Origin: Oopsacas minuta
Lineage: Eukaryota; Porifera; Hexactinellida; Lyssacinosida; Leucopsacidae
Assembly: GCA_024704765.1 (NCBI GenBank)
Contig: JAKMXF010000199.1
Coordinates: 310,001-374,000, forward strand
Direction of reading: 5' to 3'
DNA length: 64,000 nt
How positions within the stretch are numbered: the stretch's first letter is position 1; each line of letters begins with the position of its first letter. The position numbers were made by a program, and so were the translations under genes. The notes under the pieces are model-generated. The model did no database searches. It was not told where the DNA came from and worked only from the letters and a program-made list of their open reading frames with translations. Shown here piece after piece: positions 45,275-57,263 of this stretch.

Positions 45275-47592
45275 CACTGCCCTGCGTCAAATTTGCTGAT
45301 TATTATCCATGGGTTGTTTTTAGTTAACTTGAGTATGCTGATTCTCAATCTGTCATCAGAATTCCCCTATTACGTCTCGTTTTTACTCAAATGTCATTTT
45401 AATGTAAGTCGATTTTTTTAAGTACACTTCCCTAGAATAAATGATTATATTTGATACATGTGTGAATTTTTGTCTTTTGAAATAAACAGATGCGTGCTTT
45501 ATTGCATTTTCTAATTAATCCCTTTAACTCTATTCTTTTCTACATAATTTTTTTTATTTTTATTTTTGTTATATACAGCTTTATTGTACTATAGTCTACT
45601 ATTTTGATATTTTATTATCATATGGCCTATCGGAGAAGGTGCAGTAATGATCCAGACGTCTTTGTTATATTTGTGGGAGTTTTATGACTTCTAAACAAAC
45701 TACGGCAATAACAGGATTTGTTAAAAAAGCATATTTAGAATATTTTGGAATGAGATTAGGTGATCAAGACAAAACATGGGCTCCACATACAGTGTGCCGA
45801 TCTTGTGTAGAAAATTTGAGACAATGGACAAAAGGAATCAGAAAGAGTTTAAGTTTTGGAATTCCAATGATATGGAGAGAGCCACAAAATCACATTAGCG
45901 ATTGTTACTTTTGTATAGCGAATATTTCCGGATTCAATGCTAAAACCAAGTCATTGATCAAGTATCCAAATTTAGATTCAGCAATACGACCCGTTCCCCA
46001 TTCTATTGATGTACCTGTTCCAAAATTTACTAATTTGGGTGTTATCTCGGAAATTGATGATTGTGAAACTAGAGATTCATTAATTAGAGAAGATGAGGAT
46101 TTTATTCCTTGTGTATTATCTCGTTCTAATTCTCCACAGTTATTTAATCAGTCTGAATTAAATGATTTGTACGTGATTTAGATTTACCTAAAGAATCTGC
46201 GGAGTTGTTAGGTTCTAGGCTAAAAGAAAAAAAACTTGCTTCTCCCAGAAACAAAATTTTACTCATATAGGAACAGAGAGATCGAATTTTTGAAATATTT
46301 CATAATGGAAGACGGATTTGTGTTTTGTCATGATGTTTCACCGCTAGTTAATGCTCTTGGATGTCCGTATGTACCTAATGATTGGAGACTCTTTATTGAT
46401 AGTTCAAAACAAAGTTTGAAATGTGTTCTACTTCATAATGGCAACAAATTTAGTTCCATACCAATTGGACATTCAGTAAGTTTAAAGGAACGATATGATA
46501 ACATGAAAATTGTGCTTCATAAAATTAATTATAACCAGCACAATTGGGTAATCTGTGGTGACTTAAAAATCATATGCATTCTTTTGGGACAGCAATCAGG
46601 ATATACAAAATACCCTTGTTTTTTATGCTTATGGGACAGTCGTGCAAAGAGCGAACACTATTCTAGACAGAGCTGGCCAGCTAGAACCAATCTTAATGTT
46701 GGAGATAAGAACATTATTCACGAGCCTCTAGTGGATCCTCTCAAGATTTTGCTTCCACCACTTCATATAAAATTAGGATTGATGAAACAGTTTGTAAGGG
46801 CATTAGATAAAGAAGGAAATTGTTTCAAATATATTACCGAGAAATTTTACTACCTAAGTGATGAAAAAAGAAAAGCCAGTATATTCGACGGTCCTCAGAT
46901 AAGACAACTTGTTCGAGATGATAATTTTTCAAATTCTATGATATGCAAAGAAAAATGTGCATGGAATGCATTTGTAGATGCCATGAAAAACTTCTTGGGA
47001 AATACGAAATCTCCTAATTATAAAATACTTGTGAATGAGTTGATTGAATCTTACAAGAATCTCGGCTGCAATATGAGTGTAAAAGTTCACTTTCTTCACA
47101 GTCATATTGACTATTTTCCAGAGAATCTTGGAGCTGTTTCCGAGGAGCAAGGTGAACGATTCCACCAAGACATAAAAACAATGGAAACACGATATCAGGG
47201 GAGGTGGGACGTTCATATGATGGCTGATTACTGCTGGTGCCTCAAGAGAGATTGTATTGATGTTATTCATGCTAGAATGTCAAAAAAACGGAAATTTACT
47301 CCTGATTCAGACTAATATATTCAAATTATTTATTAACTAAGATTATATTATCAATAAAAATTTATTGTAATTCTTAGTAAAAATTTATAAATGGCAGATT
47401 TTCACTATTTTACTTGTGAGAGGTATATGCATTCATCGATAAATATACCAATATTTAAAAATAATTTTGCAAAAAAACTAGACGTGATACGTATATTTTA
47501 CAAAATTATTCGAAATCAGTATTAAAATGTGGATTAGAAAATGTTTTGCAATAACAATCAGCAAATAAAATTTTTTTTTCCGCAGGGCTGTG
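45275..47592 (+). mobile_element. Family-B transposon (CACTG ends, TAA duplication)
   Basis: The element starts CACTGCCCTGCG and ends with the inverse of CACAGCCCTGCG. Shared internal text TTTGCTGATT follows both ends. TAA is duplicated at 45272-45274 and 47593-47595. The uninterrupted A2 left arm (near 44845, CATTATAGTATG) and A1 at about 26842 both show a single TAA, so the 3 bp duplication is proven by an empty site. Length 2,318 bp. CAC ends with a 3 bp duplication resemble the CACTA/EnSpm (CMC) group, but I cannot match the protein to that group's transposase. Confidence 0.9.
45622..47315 (+). pseudogene. Family-B protein (putative transposase), three small frameshifts
   Basis: ATG 45622 opens MAYRRRCSNDPDV. 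A one-base loss at about 45661 then gives CYICGSF, so the zinc motif seen intact at 1-215 is here too. Next come FVKKAYLEYFGMRLGDQDK, CRSCVENL and DCYFC. Shifts near 46167 (one base lost) and in an A run near 46227 (one gained) lead to the long frame to TAA 47313-47315. It carries WRLFIDSSKQSLKCVLLHNG, ICGDLKIICILLGQQSGYTK, YPCFLCLWDSR, PPLHIKLGLMKQFV, HFLHSHIDYFPENLG and SEEQGERFHQD, then YCWCLKRD. D in IDSS, D in CGDLK and E in EEQGERFHQD could be an RNase H-like triad (inference). The family is widespread in animals but unplaced as far as I know. Confidence 0.82.
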
Positions 47593-48518
47593 TAATGATT
47601 GTAATATCTAGTTTTATTGGGAGTAGATTTTCTGGGATGGGTCCAGGATAACCAAAAACAGGATGAAATACTCCCATACTAAGCGTGTATCCTACCATCT
47701 ACAAAATTACATAAATTATAGGAATATAATCACTCTATAATATGAGTCATTTGAGCGAGTTTTTATTTAGATACAATAATTGACCATAAATTCCATGCTA
47801 GATAAATGGTAACTAAGTTAAGAGCAAGAGATAAGGAAAGTTGGTAAAATTTCTTTGTGGTAATCTATTGATGAATTTGGATCTAGATACAGAATTATAC
47901 TAAGTTTGGTGAGGATATAACTATTTTTTGTAAGAATTATGCATTTGCAAATCTTCGGAAAAAAAGGGGTGTGGATAATATTATTAGGGTATAATAAAAT
48001 ATACAAAATTATCTTAATAACTTGAATATCTTTGGACATAGAAATTAGCCTAATACACCATTCAAAAGCAAATATGCAACTTACCATTCCCAAATAATAG
48101 ATTTAAAGGGGCTAAGTCAAAGGAATTAGAAAGTTTGGACAATTTAAAGTCAAGTTTGGGAAAGTGACACAGCAAAATGTAAAACCGCAAGGGTCAACTC
48201 GAAATATTTTTCAAATTTATGTCTCGCATTTTCCTAGAATAGAGTAAAGGCAACTTTTGTCTTGCATTGGCATGAGACGCACGATGTAACCCATGCCTCC
48301 AAAGTGCTCAATCCAGGATTTACTTCTAGGCGAATTTGTCATTATGGGTAACTCTATATATCCCTGACTATTCTTTCATTGTATTTAGCCCATGCAGATA
48401 TTTTGTGCAATTAAGATACTACTTGATTAAAAACACCATCACTTACAATATGAATATTTTAGGAAATCTGTGTAAATTAACAATACTCAAGATTTAAGCT
48501 TGAACCTCTAAATACTAT

Positions 48519-49440
48519 TCTACGGTTCTTTAGCCAATTATAGTAATCATCAAATACCTCAAACATATCATTCGTTAAGTGATCAGGGCCCTCAATGAAT
48601 ACGCGCATCATGTTCAAGCGTGTCATCGCCCATCCTGCTGCAGAGTCTTATTGTTATTAGCTTCACACTGATAAATGTACGTTTAACAGCGGATGTTACT
48701 AATAAAACCTCTACCAGTGCAGCTAAATTTGATAAGTTAGTGGAAATGCAATCAAATTGTCTCCGCTATTTATCATTTTCGATAGTACATCCTGCAAAGA
48801 GCCATTCTTGAATTGTTACAAATTATCTGCCGAAACAATTTCTATTCTGCTTCAGTTTCCTATCTATCATTGTCTGACTGTGACATCATCATCATCAACA
48901 AAGTTGAGGTGTTGCATAACACCACAAAAATTTATTAGCATCTTGATCTTTCCATACCATAGTTCCGTGATAGTTGAAGTTCGGCTAAAGGAGATTGCGA
49001 GGGTCCGAAACGGACATAAAAGAGACTAGATAAGTGCACTCGCTTCTTTTTCGGATATGGTCAATCACGCAATGATATATGGCCAACACACTGTCTGAAG
49101 AAACTGAATTTTTTCCTCTTTCATGATCACAATCTGTTCTCCACCAAGCTGAGTATAATCTGTAAAAACTAAAGAATGGTTCTTGAACCAGGTGGTGGTG
49201 TTTACTATTTCTTTAATCTCTGTTAGTCTTTCAGTAGTACGAGTGATCATTAATGGCAGACTGCAAAGGTCACTCGCTTTCCTCTGTAAAATCCTTGTAA
49301 CTTGGCAACTGAATCGAGTACATCTTCAAAGGTGTATCCCATGCTGGGATACTTTGTCATACAGCTCAAACGGCTCTTTCACGTGCAACCCATCGAATAT
49401 CATTAGGTTTACCATTTGAATCTCAGGAGACTGGATTTCC
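48519..49440 (-). pseudogene. hAT transposase relic, C-terminal half
   Basis: Minus-strand blocks in different frames read IRWVARERAV (near 49395, the TRW-type motif of hAT proteins) and then VEVLLVTSAVKRTFISVKLI with MGDDTLEH (48720-48605). After a shift comes IEGPDHLTNDMFEVF and KNRR, near 48530. Order and motifs match the end of a KIAA1586/ZNF862-like hAT transposase. No ends or duplication were found. The preceding A2 right end is truncated 260 bases away, so a rearrangement probably joined the two. Confidence 0.6.
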
Positions 49441-49487
49441 GCTTGGATCAGGAAATGATTTTCTCCATTGTAAACTGGATCCATTTA

Positions 49488-49533
49488 ATGCTGACTGCCT
49501 GGACCGCGTCTAGCCGGTCCAGGCAGTCAGCAT
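49488..49533. repeat. Perfect 18 bp GC-rich hairpin
   Basis: Positions 49488-49505 (ATGCTGACTGCCTGGACC) are the exact reverse complement of 49516-49533, around a 10-base loop. Similarity continues weakly outside the stem. It could be an inversion breakpoint, the ends of a lost element, or a structured RNA. Confidence 0.9.
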
Positions 49534-50867
49534 GAAATTATGCAGTACAATGGTTGCCCTCACAGTACAGCTGCTATGATCTAATCGTAGATTGGACAGA
49601 GAAGAAAGTCATTGAAGTAGGTATCAGATACGTAGGGAATAGGAGATGACGGTGGTAGTTGATTAGAATAGATCAGAGAGTATCGACTCAGACTGGCCGG
49701 TGGTAATATAAGATGTAACTTGTGTTTCGATCAACTTGTAGGAATCACCATCAAGATCGTCGGCAAACACATATCCTGCCTTTGTTGGCTTGGCAAATGG
49801 CGCAGAGGCGTATGAAAAGGACGATTGCTGGACGAAGCACGTGATAGTTGTGGCTCATGAAATACTCATACACCCGTCACGTCCCCTATGACAGAGCTCG
49901 GGATGTGCGGCCACTAACTTATCTCACAGGTCTTAGCTGTAACATGCTCCATGAAGTCCCCAGGATATCACCCTCTTTCACTTACAGGACCTTTACTCCC
50001 TTAGACTCTTCCACAGAATAGCAAAACTTAGTCCTGCGTCAATTGGGATCGTTCATGTTGCAACCATCCTCTTTGTAACTCTCTATAATTACATCTCTCT
50101 CCTCTCTCCTCACCAAATGTAAATTGATTGAGCTAGGGTCTGCTTCGAAAATTTCTTTAGTATTTGACAAAAGGGAAAGTATAATGATTTTATCATGATG
50201 AAACAAACGCAAACAATATTAACATATTTACAGTAACTAGTTAGAAATAGCACAGTAACTGCCACGTGTTCGCACACAAGTGTTTCTATAGGCCTAACAG
50301 CCCAGTAGTGTATATTGATCTGTCATTTCAACGGTTTGGCATATTTCCAGTCAAATGTATATTATGTTAATATTTCCAAGATTTTGTTGTTTCTTGAGTG
50401 TATTTGTGTCAAAGGTACATACTTTCCTGAAGTGTGCTACATTTTGCCACTTGTTGAATTGCAATGAGTCTTATTGGATTGAAATACTATGATTCAAAGC
50501 TGTCTGCCGGATGACATAGCAAGCCACACATGGTTACGCTAGCATTAAATGCATCATTTTTACAAGAATTGTAATATTCTTTGAAATTCCTCAAATAACT
50601 CTTGTAAATGTGTCCGAAATAAAGCCCTTGATTGGAGGAGTATTAGGAGATAACGTGAATTGATGTGTGATCAACCCAAAATAACATTACTAAGACCATA
50701 ATCTTTTCAAATTAGCGGGCAATTGGAGCTACATGATTAATGAAGTTGAAAGTTATACAGTAAATGATCAGGAAGGATAGCTAAGCACTTAAGGTTAAGA
50801 TTAAACATAGATATCACAAATAAGATAAATTTTTAAGCCTGTGTAATTCAACCTCATACATTCTATA
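49534..50867. other. Unassigned DNA, possibly old coding remnants
   Basis: A few minus-strand stretches (for example about 50150-50040, INLHLVRREERDVIIESYKE) read like protein, but I cannot assign them. No terminal repeats are seen. Confidence 0.35.
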
Positions 50868-50869
50868 TA

Positions 50870-52228
50870 ACGGGTGGCCCAAAAAAACAGGCCCCATGAC
50901 GTTTTTACCGCAATTGTACATAATATTTATTTATAGACTAATGATAGTTCACTGTTAATAATCTTAGTAGGTATATAAGTGATGTGCAAAATAATTGCAT
51001 TCAAGCTTAAATATATTCTAAGTTCAGAGGAGATGTTCTAGGTGACCACCACTTTGATTTTTGCATTTTTGCATCCTCAGAACAAAATTTTCCATCACCG
51101 ACTTCAAGACTGATCATTTGATCCCCTTTACCTCATATTTAATCTTCTGCTTTAAATCTGTGATAGTTTTTGGTCTATCCTTGTATACCCTATCTTTTAA
51201 ATAGCCCATAGAAAAAAATCTGGGGACTAAGATCAGGGGAGTAAGGAGGCCAACCAATCTCGCAACGCTTGCTGTCAACATGGTGTTTGAAGTGTTCCTG
51301 AGCCAATTATTAGTGATATTGGCTGTATGAGGTGTAGCACCATCTTGCTAGAACAAGATTTGGGTATATATGTGTGATACCTTGTTTCCAATTCATCCCA
51401 GAATTTATTCAGCACATCAACATACCGTTCCTTCGTGACTGTTACTGTTTGTCCACTTTCCACGAAAAACAGCGGTCCGATAATCCCTTTCATTGAGAGA
51501 GCACACCACACTGTGACTTTTTGTGAGTGCAAGGGCGTTTCATTAACTTCACCAGGTCGTGAAGAGCCCCAAAAGATGTGTTTTTGGAATTCACCTGACC
51601 ATCTAGGTAGAAATGGGCTTCGTCAGTTGTCCAGAATGGGATAAAAAGGATTTGGTGCTCAATTTTCTCCATCGAAACAGTAGTCATCTCTTTTCTCCTT
51701 AATTCATCAGCATGTTTGAGTATTTGGTGTGTCTGAATCTTGTATGGGAAAAGATTAAGATCATATTTAAGTACCCTTTGAAGGGTGGTCCTAGATAAAC
51801 CTAAACATTGAGCTCTCTTTCTAGGTGATGTTTTTGGAGATTGGGCAACAGAATCACGTATATTAGAGATAACGGTCTGATTACGTAGAGTTTTTCTTCC
51901 AGAATGACCTTCCCGAATGTCAGACTTAAATCTAGGTTATTAACAGTCCCTTCAGACTGGAACTTTTTACCCAATCCTGTATTCTAGATTTACAAGGTGC
52001 TTTTTAGGTATCGAATCTGTGCAAAATTCTTCTCGGATCTTCTTGAAAGATCGAGTTTGGAAATAACGCTGGACACACCAAGATCTTTAAATAACACTCC
52101 ATTGTTTCATTTTTTGGAAAGCTAAAGTATCATAAAACAAGGGAACAAAAATATTTGGGTTGGTGTAGGATACATGATTGGGGATTGAAGTTGAAAGTTT
52201 ACGAGCCCGTATTTTTTGGGCCACCCGG
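50870..52228 (-). mobile_element. Mariner-like DD-D element
   Basis: The ends CGGGTGGCCCAAAAAA (left) and its inverse (right) bracket 1,359 bp. TA lies at 50868-50869 and 52229-52230. The gene on the minus strand is broken. The termini differ from those of all other Tc1/mariner elements in the window. Confidence 0.85.
51120..52110 (-). pseudogene. Mariner-like transposase, broken
   Basis: ATG 52110 starts MKQWSV and soon meets stops. Recognisable blocks follow in changing frames: FWTTDEAHFYLDGQVN (first catalytic D, near 51630), HSQKVTVWCALSMKGIIGP (near 51520), QDGATPHTANITNNWL (second D, near 51330) and PPYSPDLSPQIFF (near 51250, where the usual final D is replaced or shifted). The VTVWC-x-L and FF-x-G motifs place it in the DD-D part of the superfamily that encodes W/C-rich proteins. 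At least four shifts or stops make it inactive. Confidence 0.75.
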
Positions 52229-52230
52229 TA

Positions 52231-53501
52231 CATTATAAATCACAATTGACGAATATTTTGTGTGTATACATGGGAAATCAATGTTAAACGTTCTAAGGGG
52301 ATGGATAATGTCTTATACTTATCCTATAAAAATTAAAGCTTCATAACTCATGTATCCACAGATTTTCAGCAAGTATACGAAGACTATAGCTTAGCTAATG
52401 TTGGTATGAAGTCATATCAATTTCACTGTATTTTCTAAATGCTCCTCCAATAAAGTAGGTTATTCTCGAACATATAGACAAGAAGTATTAAACGTTTTCA
52501 AGGATTATACAAACGAAAATTATACATTTTAGGTTAACGGAGCCAAATATTACGATTTCAAAACTATCCTCAGGTGGTCCCATGCGCAATCATTTTTGTG
52601 TATGGGATTAACGGAGGACAGCTTTGAAATCTAGCTATTTTGAAGACAACAAGAACAATCTGATAAGAAAATTGGCAAAATGAAGCACATAAGCAGTACT
52701 CCTAAGAAAGTAATTGCATTGAACAGAATATACAAGGCCTGTCACGATAACCTTGAAATTTGGACAAATTCCTGACATAGGACAAAATCATGACATCACT
52801 GTAACTATTTTGGATTTGAAAATCAGATTATTACTGACTGCACAGCCAATACACATGATTGATAATTGAAATTTGAATCACATATATCCATAATATGCCA
52901 ATGTTCCAAAGTCACCACTTCGAATAATTGCAATATAATTGTTAAATTATTTCATCACGATGACTGTACTAAAATTGAAAATCGAAAAAATTCGAGAATT
53001 TTAGAATATATTTAACACTAGGAGAGTAGTGCCGAGATTGCAAACCAAAATCCAGGGGCAAATTAGCTTCTCGTGACAGCGCGGGAAAAGTTCCCAAAAG
53101 GTTCCAAGCTAGTACCTAATAATTTGACATCATTTGGGGATAGATCCCATTAAAATGGAAGGTGGAAAATGGAATTAAGATAATATAAACTTTTGGCCTA
53201 GTCATCAGATATAAAAGTACGAGCACGCGTAACTAGCGAGCAAAAGTTTTGTGATTCAAGAACACTAGAAATGTATCAAGTAAAATTTTGTCTAGCTTCC
53301 AAAAATAGAATACGAAGATTTGCAGTAGTGTTTCGGCCTGTCTGCGGGTGAGCCCTCCACTTACGTCTATGAGCTCTTTTTCACTGAGGTTTTATAAGAA
53401 ATGGGTTAACTTGAAGAGCGTGCGGAAACCCATTTCGAGGTTTGAAAACTACCACAGAAGAGTTGGAAGGTATGCCTTCATTATGTACAAGGGTTATCCA
53501 A
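52231..53501. other. AT-rich DNA without a gene
   Basis: The frame at 53348-53623 overlaps the neighbouring mariner end and has no motif. Nothing else is seen. Confidence 0.4.
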
Positions 53502-53503
53502 TA

Positions 53504-54284
53504 CTAGGGCGTTCAATAAGTCTTGCGGATGATATCATAGGATATGATACAAACACTATACACACTAATTCACTATATTATATACTCAAAATAATCCCCT
53601 CTTGCAGATACACAAAGTTTTAACATTTCACCCACTTGTAAGACACATTTCTGTATTCTTCTTCGGGAATGGATTTGAAGTACTGGTAAAGACCCGTTCC
53701 GAGTGCCTGTAATGTGTTAAAATCTTTGCCTTGAAGGTAGATTTTAAGCTTGGCGAATAGCCAAAAATCACACGGAGCTAGGTCTGGTGAGTATGGTGGA
53801 TGGGGAAGTGATTCTAACCCTTGCACATCCAAGAAATTTTTGGTTGTCCAAAATTGTTTGGACCCTCTCGATATTACCCCGGGTTTTTGAGGAAGTCGGA
53901 CCACATGGATGAGGGTCATCGTGGAGTTCTTCATCGCCATTATCAAAACGTTCGATCCATCTATATAGATATGGTGGCTTTCGAAGGACATTCATCACCG
54001 AAAACACTATGCATTTCACGAAGAATGTATGAGCCAATCTTCCCTTTTTTGCCACAGGTACCAAATTATTTGTCATTTTCTTTCTTTGCTAAAATCCATT
54101 AGTTGAAAAAGGTAGCCTATACAAATGAAACTTTATACTGAAGAATATGCTAGTAGAGTAGAGAGTATATTGTATAGAAGTTAGACAATCAAGTTAGGCT
54201 TGTAATCTGATAGTAGGCTTAGAGCTGTATTAACTAGAATATGAATTCGATACATTAGTCTTATTACTTATTGAACAACCCTTG
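53504..54284 (-). mobile_element. Deleted mariner (DD34D type)
   Basis: The left end CTAGGGCGTTCAATAAGT and an inverted right end (ACTTATTGAACAACCCTTG) bracket 781 bp. TA lies at 53502-53503 and 54285-54286. The left end shares GGGCGTTCAATAAG with the mariner starting at 63164, so they are one family. About 500 bp of the transposase is missing compared with a full mariner. Confidence 0.8.
53620..54076 (-). pseudogene. Mariner transposase with internal deletion
   Basis: The N-terminal piece (54076 down) reads YRWIERFDNGDEELHDDPHP then RGNIERVQTILDN, the mariner helix-turn-helix and W-x-x-R-F linker. The next piece, after a shift, jumps to PHPPYSPDLAPCDFWLFAKL, the third catalytic D region, ending with KWVKC near 53620. 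Both of the first two catalytic D blocks are gone, so the deletion removed the centre of the protein. Confidence 0.8.
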
Positions 54285-54286
54285 TA

Positions 54287-55951
54287 ATACATATTTGTCA
54301 ATTATATTAACGGACGACGTCACATCGCACTGAAAATGTATTATATGCGGCTTTTGTGATTTCATACACAAATAACACTTATTTTTAGGATTAAAATGTA
54401 TCAATTTCATATTATCGGCTTTTAAAAAATTTCGCATTAAAATTGTCAAATTCATTTTATCCTTGGCCAAAAGTAGTGATTAGGCCCTACTTTCAGTAGA
54501 CTATGGATTTTCCAATTTACCAAATATACATAAGAAAACTTTTTAAGTAATTTAGCCACTTGAAATGTGTTTTCCAATATATACATTCAACTATGGAGTA
54601 AAAGGAGAGAACAAATATTTAGGATAATATTGATATTTGGCTTATCTTTTATGCCAGAAGTACAGTAATTTCAACAGTGGTCAGATATTGAATAATATTT
54701 GTATGATGGAAAGTATTAACAATACTGTGAATCATGGCCCAGGAATATTCAACTTCTATTTGTGAAAGATTTAAACATTTGTCAAGTCTAGATATATAGG
54801 TAAGAATCAAAATATCTAAGAAATAAGATATTACTGGCAGTAATATGATCAAAACCAATCATATCAGCTAATGGTATTTGACTAGTAATTATGGAAGGAT
54901 GTTGTGTTATCAAAGGATAATAATATATTTGCCTATGATTAGAATCAATTTTACGTATGAGGGAGCCAGTGGCATCTAAGAGTAAAATTAAAGGAATTGA
55001 CTTAAATTTATCAATACATACAGTTGCTCTGGCGTAAAAAATATTACGAATGGCTCTCGAACAAGTAATTTAATAGATCCTGGCACATTTCTACCAATGT
55101 CATTTACAGTGTAAACTGTGCATAAAATATGGTCGGTACAATGGTCCTTAGAAAAAATTTGGTTTAAAAAATACTCCAGTTTAGCTTTTGATAGGCTGAT
55201 ATACTTTTCAAGTCAATTAAGTTACCACCCGCTACGGGCATAATTTTTGAATTATTCAATTGCTTATGAAAATAATTACTAACCCATCTTGATTTACTTC
55301 CACCACCGTTTTGGTAGTTTTCTAACAAGATAGATGTCTAGAATATGGAGTAGAGCCATCATCATGCAAGGAAGATTAGCGACAAAATATTTTTGATATG
55401 TTAGAGATATTAATTTAGACTCTGGAAGATAAATGTTATGAATTATAAGTCGAAATATAAACAAAAGGAAAATATGTATTTTGCTTTGGCAGAGAATAAA
55501 GTTATTGAATAAGAGAGGTTGTAATGCAGTTTGTAATAGCAGAATCAAATAACAGAGAGGATATATCGAGGACTATTTAAGTAAATTAAATTAGTTCAAT
55601 CTCCTGATAATTGTGTAACACCAGCATTATCAGTCACCAATAAATTATCCCACTCAAAACTATTAAAATTAATCCGCCAGAACTATGCAACATTCAATCT
55701 TGTTCACCGAATAACTATACTCAGAACAAAACGAAAGAGAATCAACACATTTAACCTCATGAGAAACGAGTGATCGGCTGTTAATTTATGATTAGAGAAA
55801 TCCATTTCAGAAATGTTAGAGGTATTACACTTTCACAATCTGAACAGCGTACTTCAGATCTATTATTAGGAATAGGCAGGACCTCAGTAGTGTAATTATA
55901 GTAGTCTAGAACCTTCTTAGGAAAAAGTAATTAAGTATCGAGTGAAATATA
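54287..55951. other. AT-rich DNA without a supported gene
   Basis: Two hydrophobic minus-strand frames (54858-54649 and 55548-55294) show no family signature. I found no terminal repeats. Confidence 0.35.
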
Positions 55952-55953
55952 TA

Positions 55954-57261
55954 CAGGGTGGCCCATAAGTTCTGTCCCACAGATAAAAGGTCATAATTTT
56001 GGCAAAACTCCCTGAAATGACTTAAAATCTTAAGACAACAACGTACACATTATTTGGAAAATAATATATTAGGCTTATTCAATATATCCACTTTTTTCTT
56101 AACTACAGCCCTAAGTTGTGAAGGAACCGCCTCTACTGCCATTCGCATGGTTTCCTGGGGGATTTCATTCCAAGCACGTATTGTTGATCGCTTCAGGGCC
56201 TCCAAATTTTTATGGGATTTACAACAAGCCTTTGTTTGTAATATAGACCAAACTGAGAAGTCTAGAGGATTAAGGTCGGGACTAGATGGGGGGGCCATTC
56301 CTGTTTGGAAATAAAGTCAGGAGTTTCGTTGTGAAGCCTGCTTTGAGTGGTATTTGCTGTATGAGCAGGGGCATGTCTTGTTTGAACAAAAAGGGTTCAT
56401 TGTTAAACATCGACTTGCTAAGATCTTTGACTATATGCTTTATAACAAGGTCTTGGTAAGTTTGAGCATTTATTTTTACCCCAGTTGGGATGAAAACTAT
56501 TGGTGTCCGGCCAAGTGAAGATATTCCAGCCCAAACCATAACAGAACATGGTTTCTGTACTCTTTTTACATATCTGTACTCCTCAGGATGGTAGACGCTG
56601 TAGAAGACAATATTCTGTCGTTTTGTTGATTATAAGCTTTCTCTATCGTAAATAATTTCTCATCTGAGAACAAAACATGATCAAGACCTTGGATAGCGAA
56701 CCGGTCAATGAGACTTTTGCTTCTCTTCAGCCTCTTCTCCTTCATTACCTTTGAAAGATAGTGTACTTTAAGTTTTGTAAATGAGGATAAAACCAGGTCT
56801 CTTTCGACAATTCTTTGGAGGGAAGAACGAGATAGCTTGAGCTCCGCAGCCATTTTTTCACCGATCGACTGGGATTTCGCCATACACGACCTCTTACGAT
56901 CTTCCTCATCCTTGTTGTCGTTACAGATGCGGGACGACCAGATCTGGGCTTGTCAGAGACGCTGCCAGTATCTTTATACCTATTAATGGTACGGTATACA
57001 AACTTTTGCCTCGGTTTAGGAACATTGAGAATTTTCAAAATTTCACTTTGATCTTTCCCTTATCGATATAATTCGATAATTGTCAACCTTCCGTTTCCAT
57101 CGAGGAATTTGTCAAGCTAAAACTATGAGATGTTAAGATGAACAGTTTAGAATACTTATAAGACTATATAGAAGCTTGAAAAGCAAAACCAATTACCGAG
57201 CTTTACCATAAAATCTATGGTTATGTATTAAAGTATGGGACAGAACTTATGGGCCACCCTG
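55954..57261 (-). mobile_element. Mariner-type element, DD37D (maT-like)
   Basis: Ends CAGGGTGGCCCATAAGTTCT are inverted copies, with TA at 55952-55953 and 57262-57263. Length 1,308 bp. It is related to the elements at 7983 and 59253 by ends and protein, but the end sequences differ enough to be separate families. Confidence 0.9.
56050..57100 (-). pseudogene. DD37D transposase, four frames
   Basis: ATG 57100 is followed by a shift and a TAA. Then come ILNVPKPRQKFVYRTINRYK and KPRSGRPASVTT. A further shift gives FSDEKLFTIEKAYNQQNDRI (first catalytic D, about 56660), then MVWAGISSLGRTPIVFIPTG and FLFKQDMP (second D region, damaged; QDGAP expected). The last frame reads SSPDLNPLDFSVWSI (third D, about 56280) and ends near 56050. 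Four frame changes are present. Confidence 0.85.
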
Positions 57262-57263
57262 TA

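Larger units (their letters stand above)
44121..48259. mobile_element. Family-A element A2, foldback form carrying element B
   Basis: Starts TAGGCCGGATCGAGGAAAGT, the family-A end. The left arm (44121 to about 44994) is inverted as 45117-45274 plus 47596-48259, so about 820 bp of each arm match. The right arm is cut short: identity stops at 48259, about 50 bp before the expected end, and no duplication can be scored. Both arms contain the start of the family-A gene (FHPVFGYPGPIPEN). The 120 bp between the arms is more of that gene, so A2 arose from an A element by internal deletion plus inverted duplication. Element B lies in the right arm. Confidence 0.85.

Noticed and set aside
44337-48093. 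Two nearly identical 91-residue frames on opposite strands (44337-44612 and 47818-48093)
   Set aside because: They are the two arms of the A2 inverted repeat, not a gene family. A1 does not preserve that frame.
54649-55548. Hydrophobic minus-strand frames that might be membrane receptor exons
   Set aside because: AT-rich DNA often yields hydrophobic reading. No conserved residues or splice structure support it.
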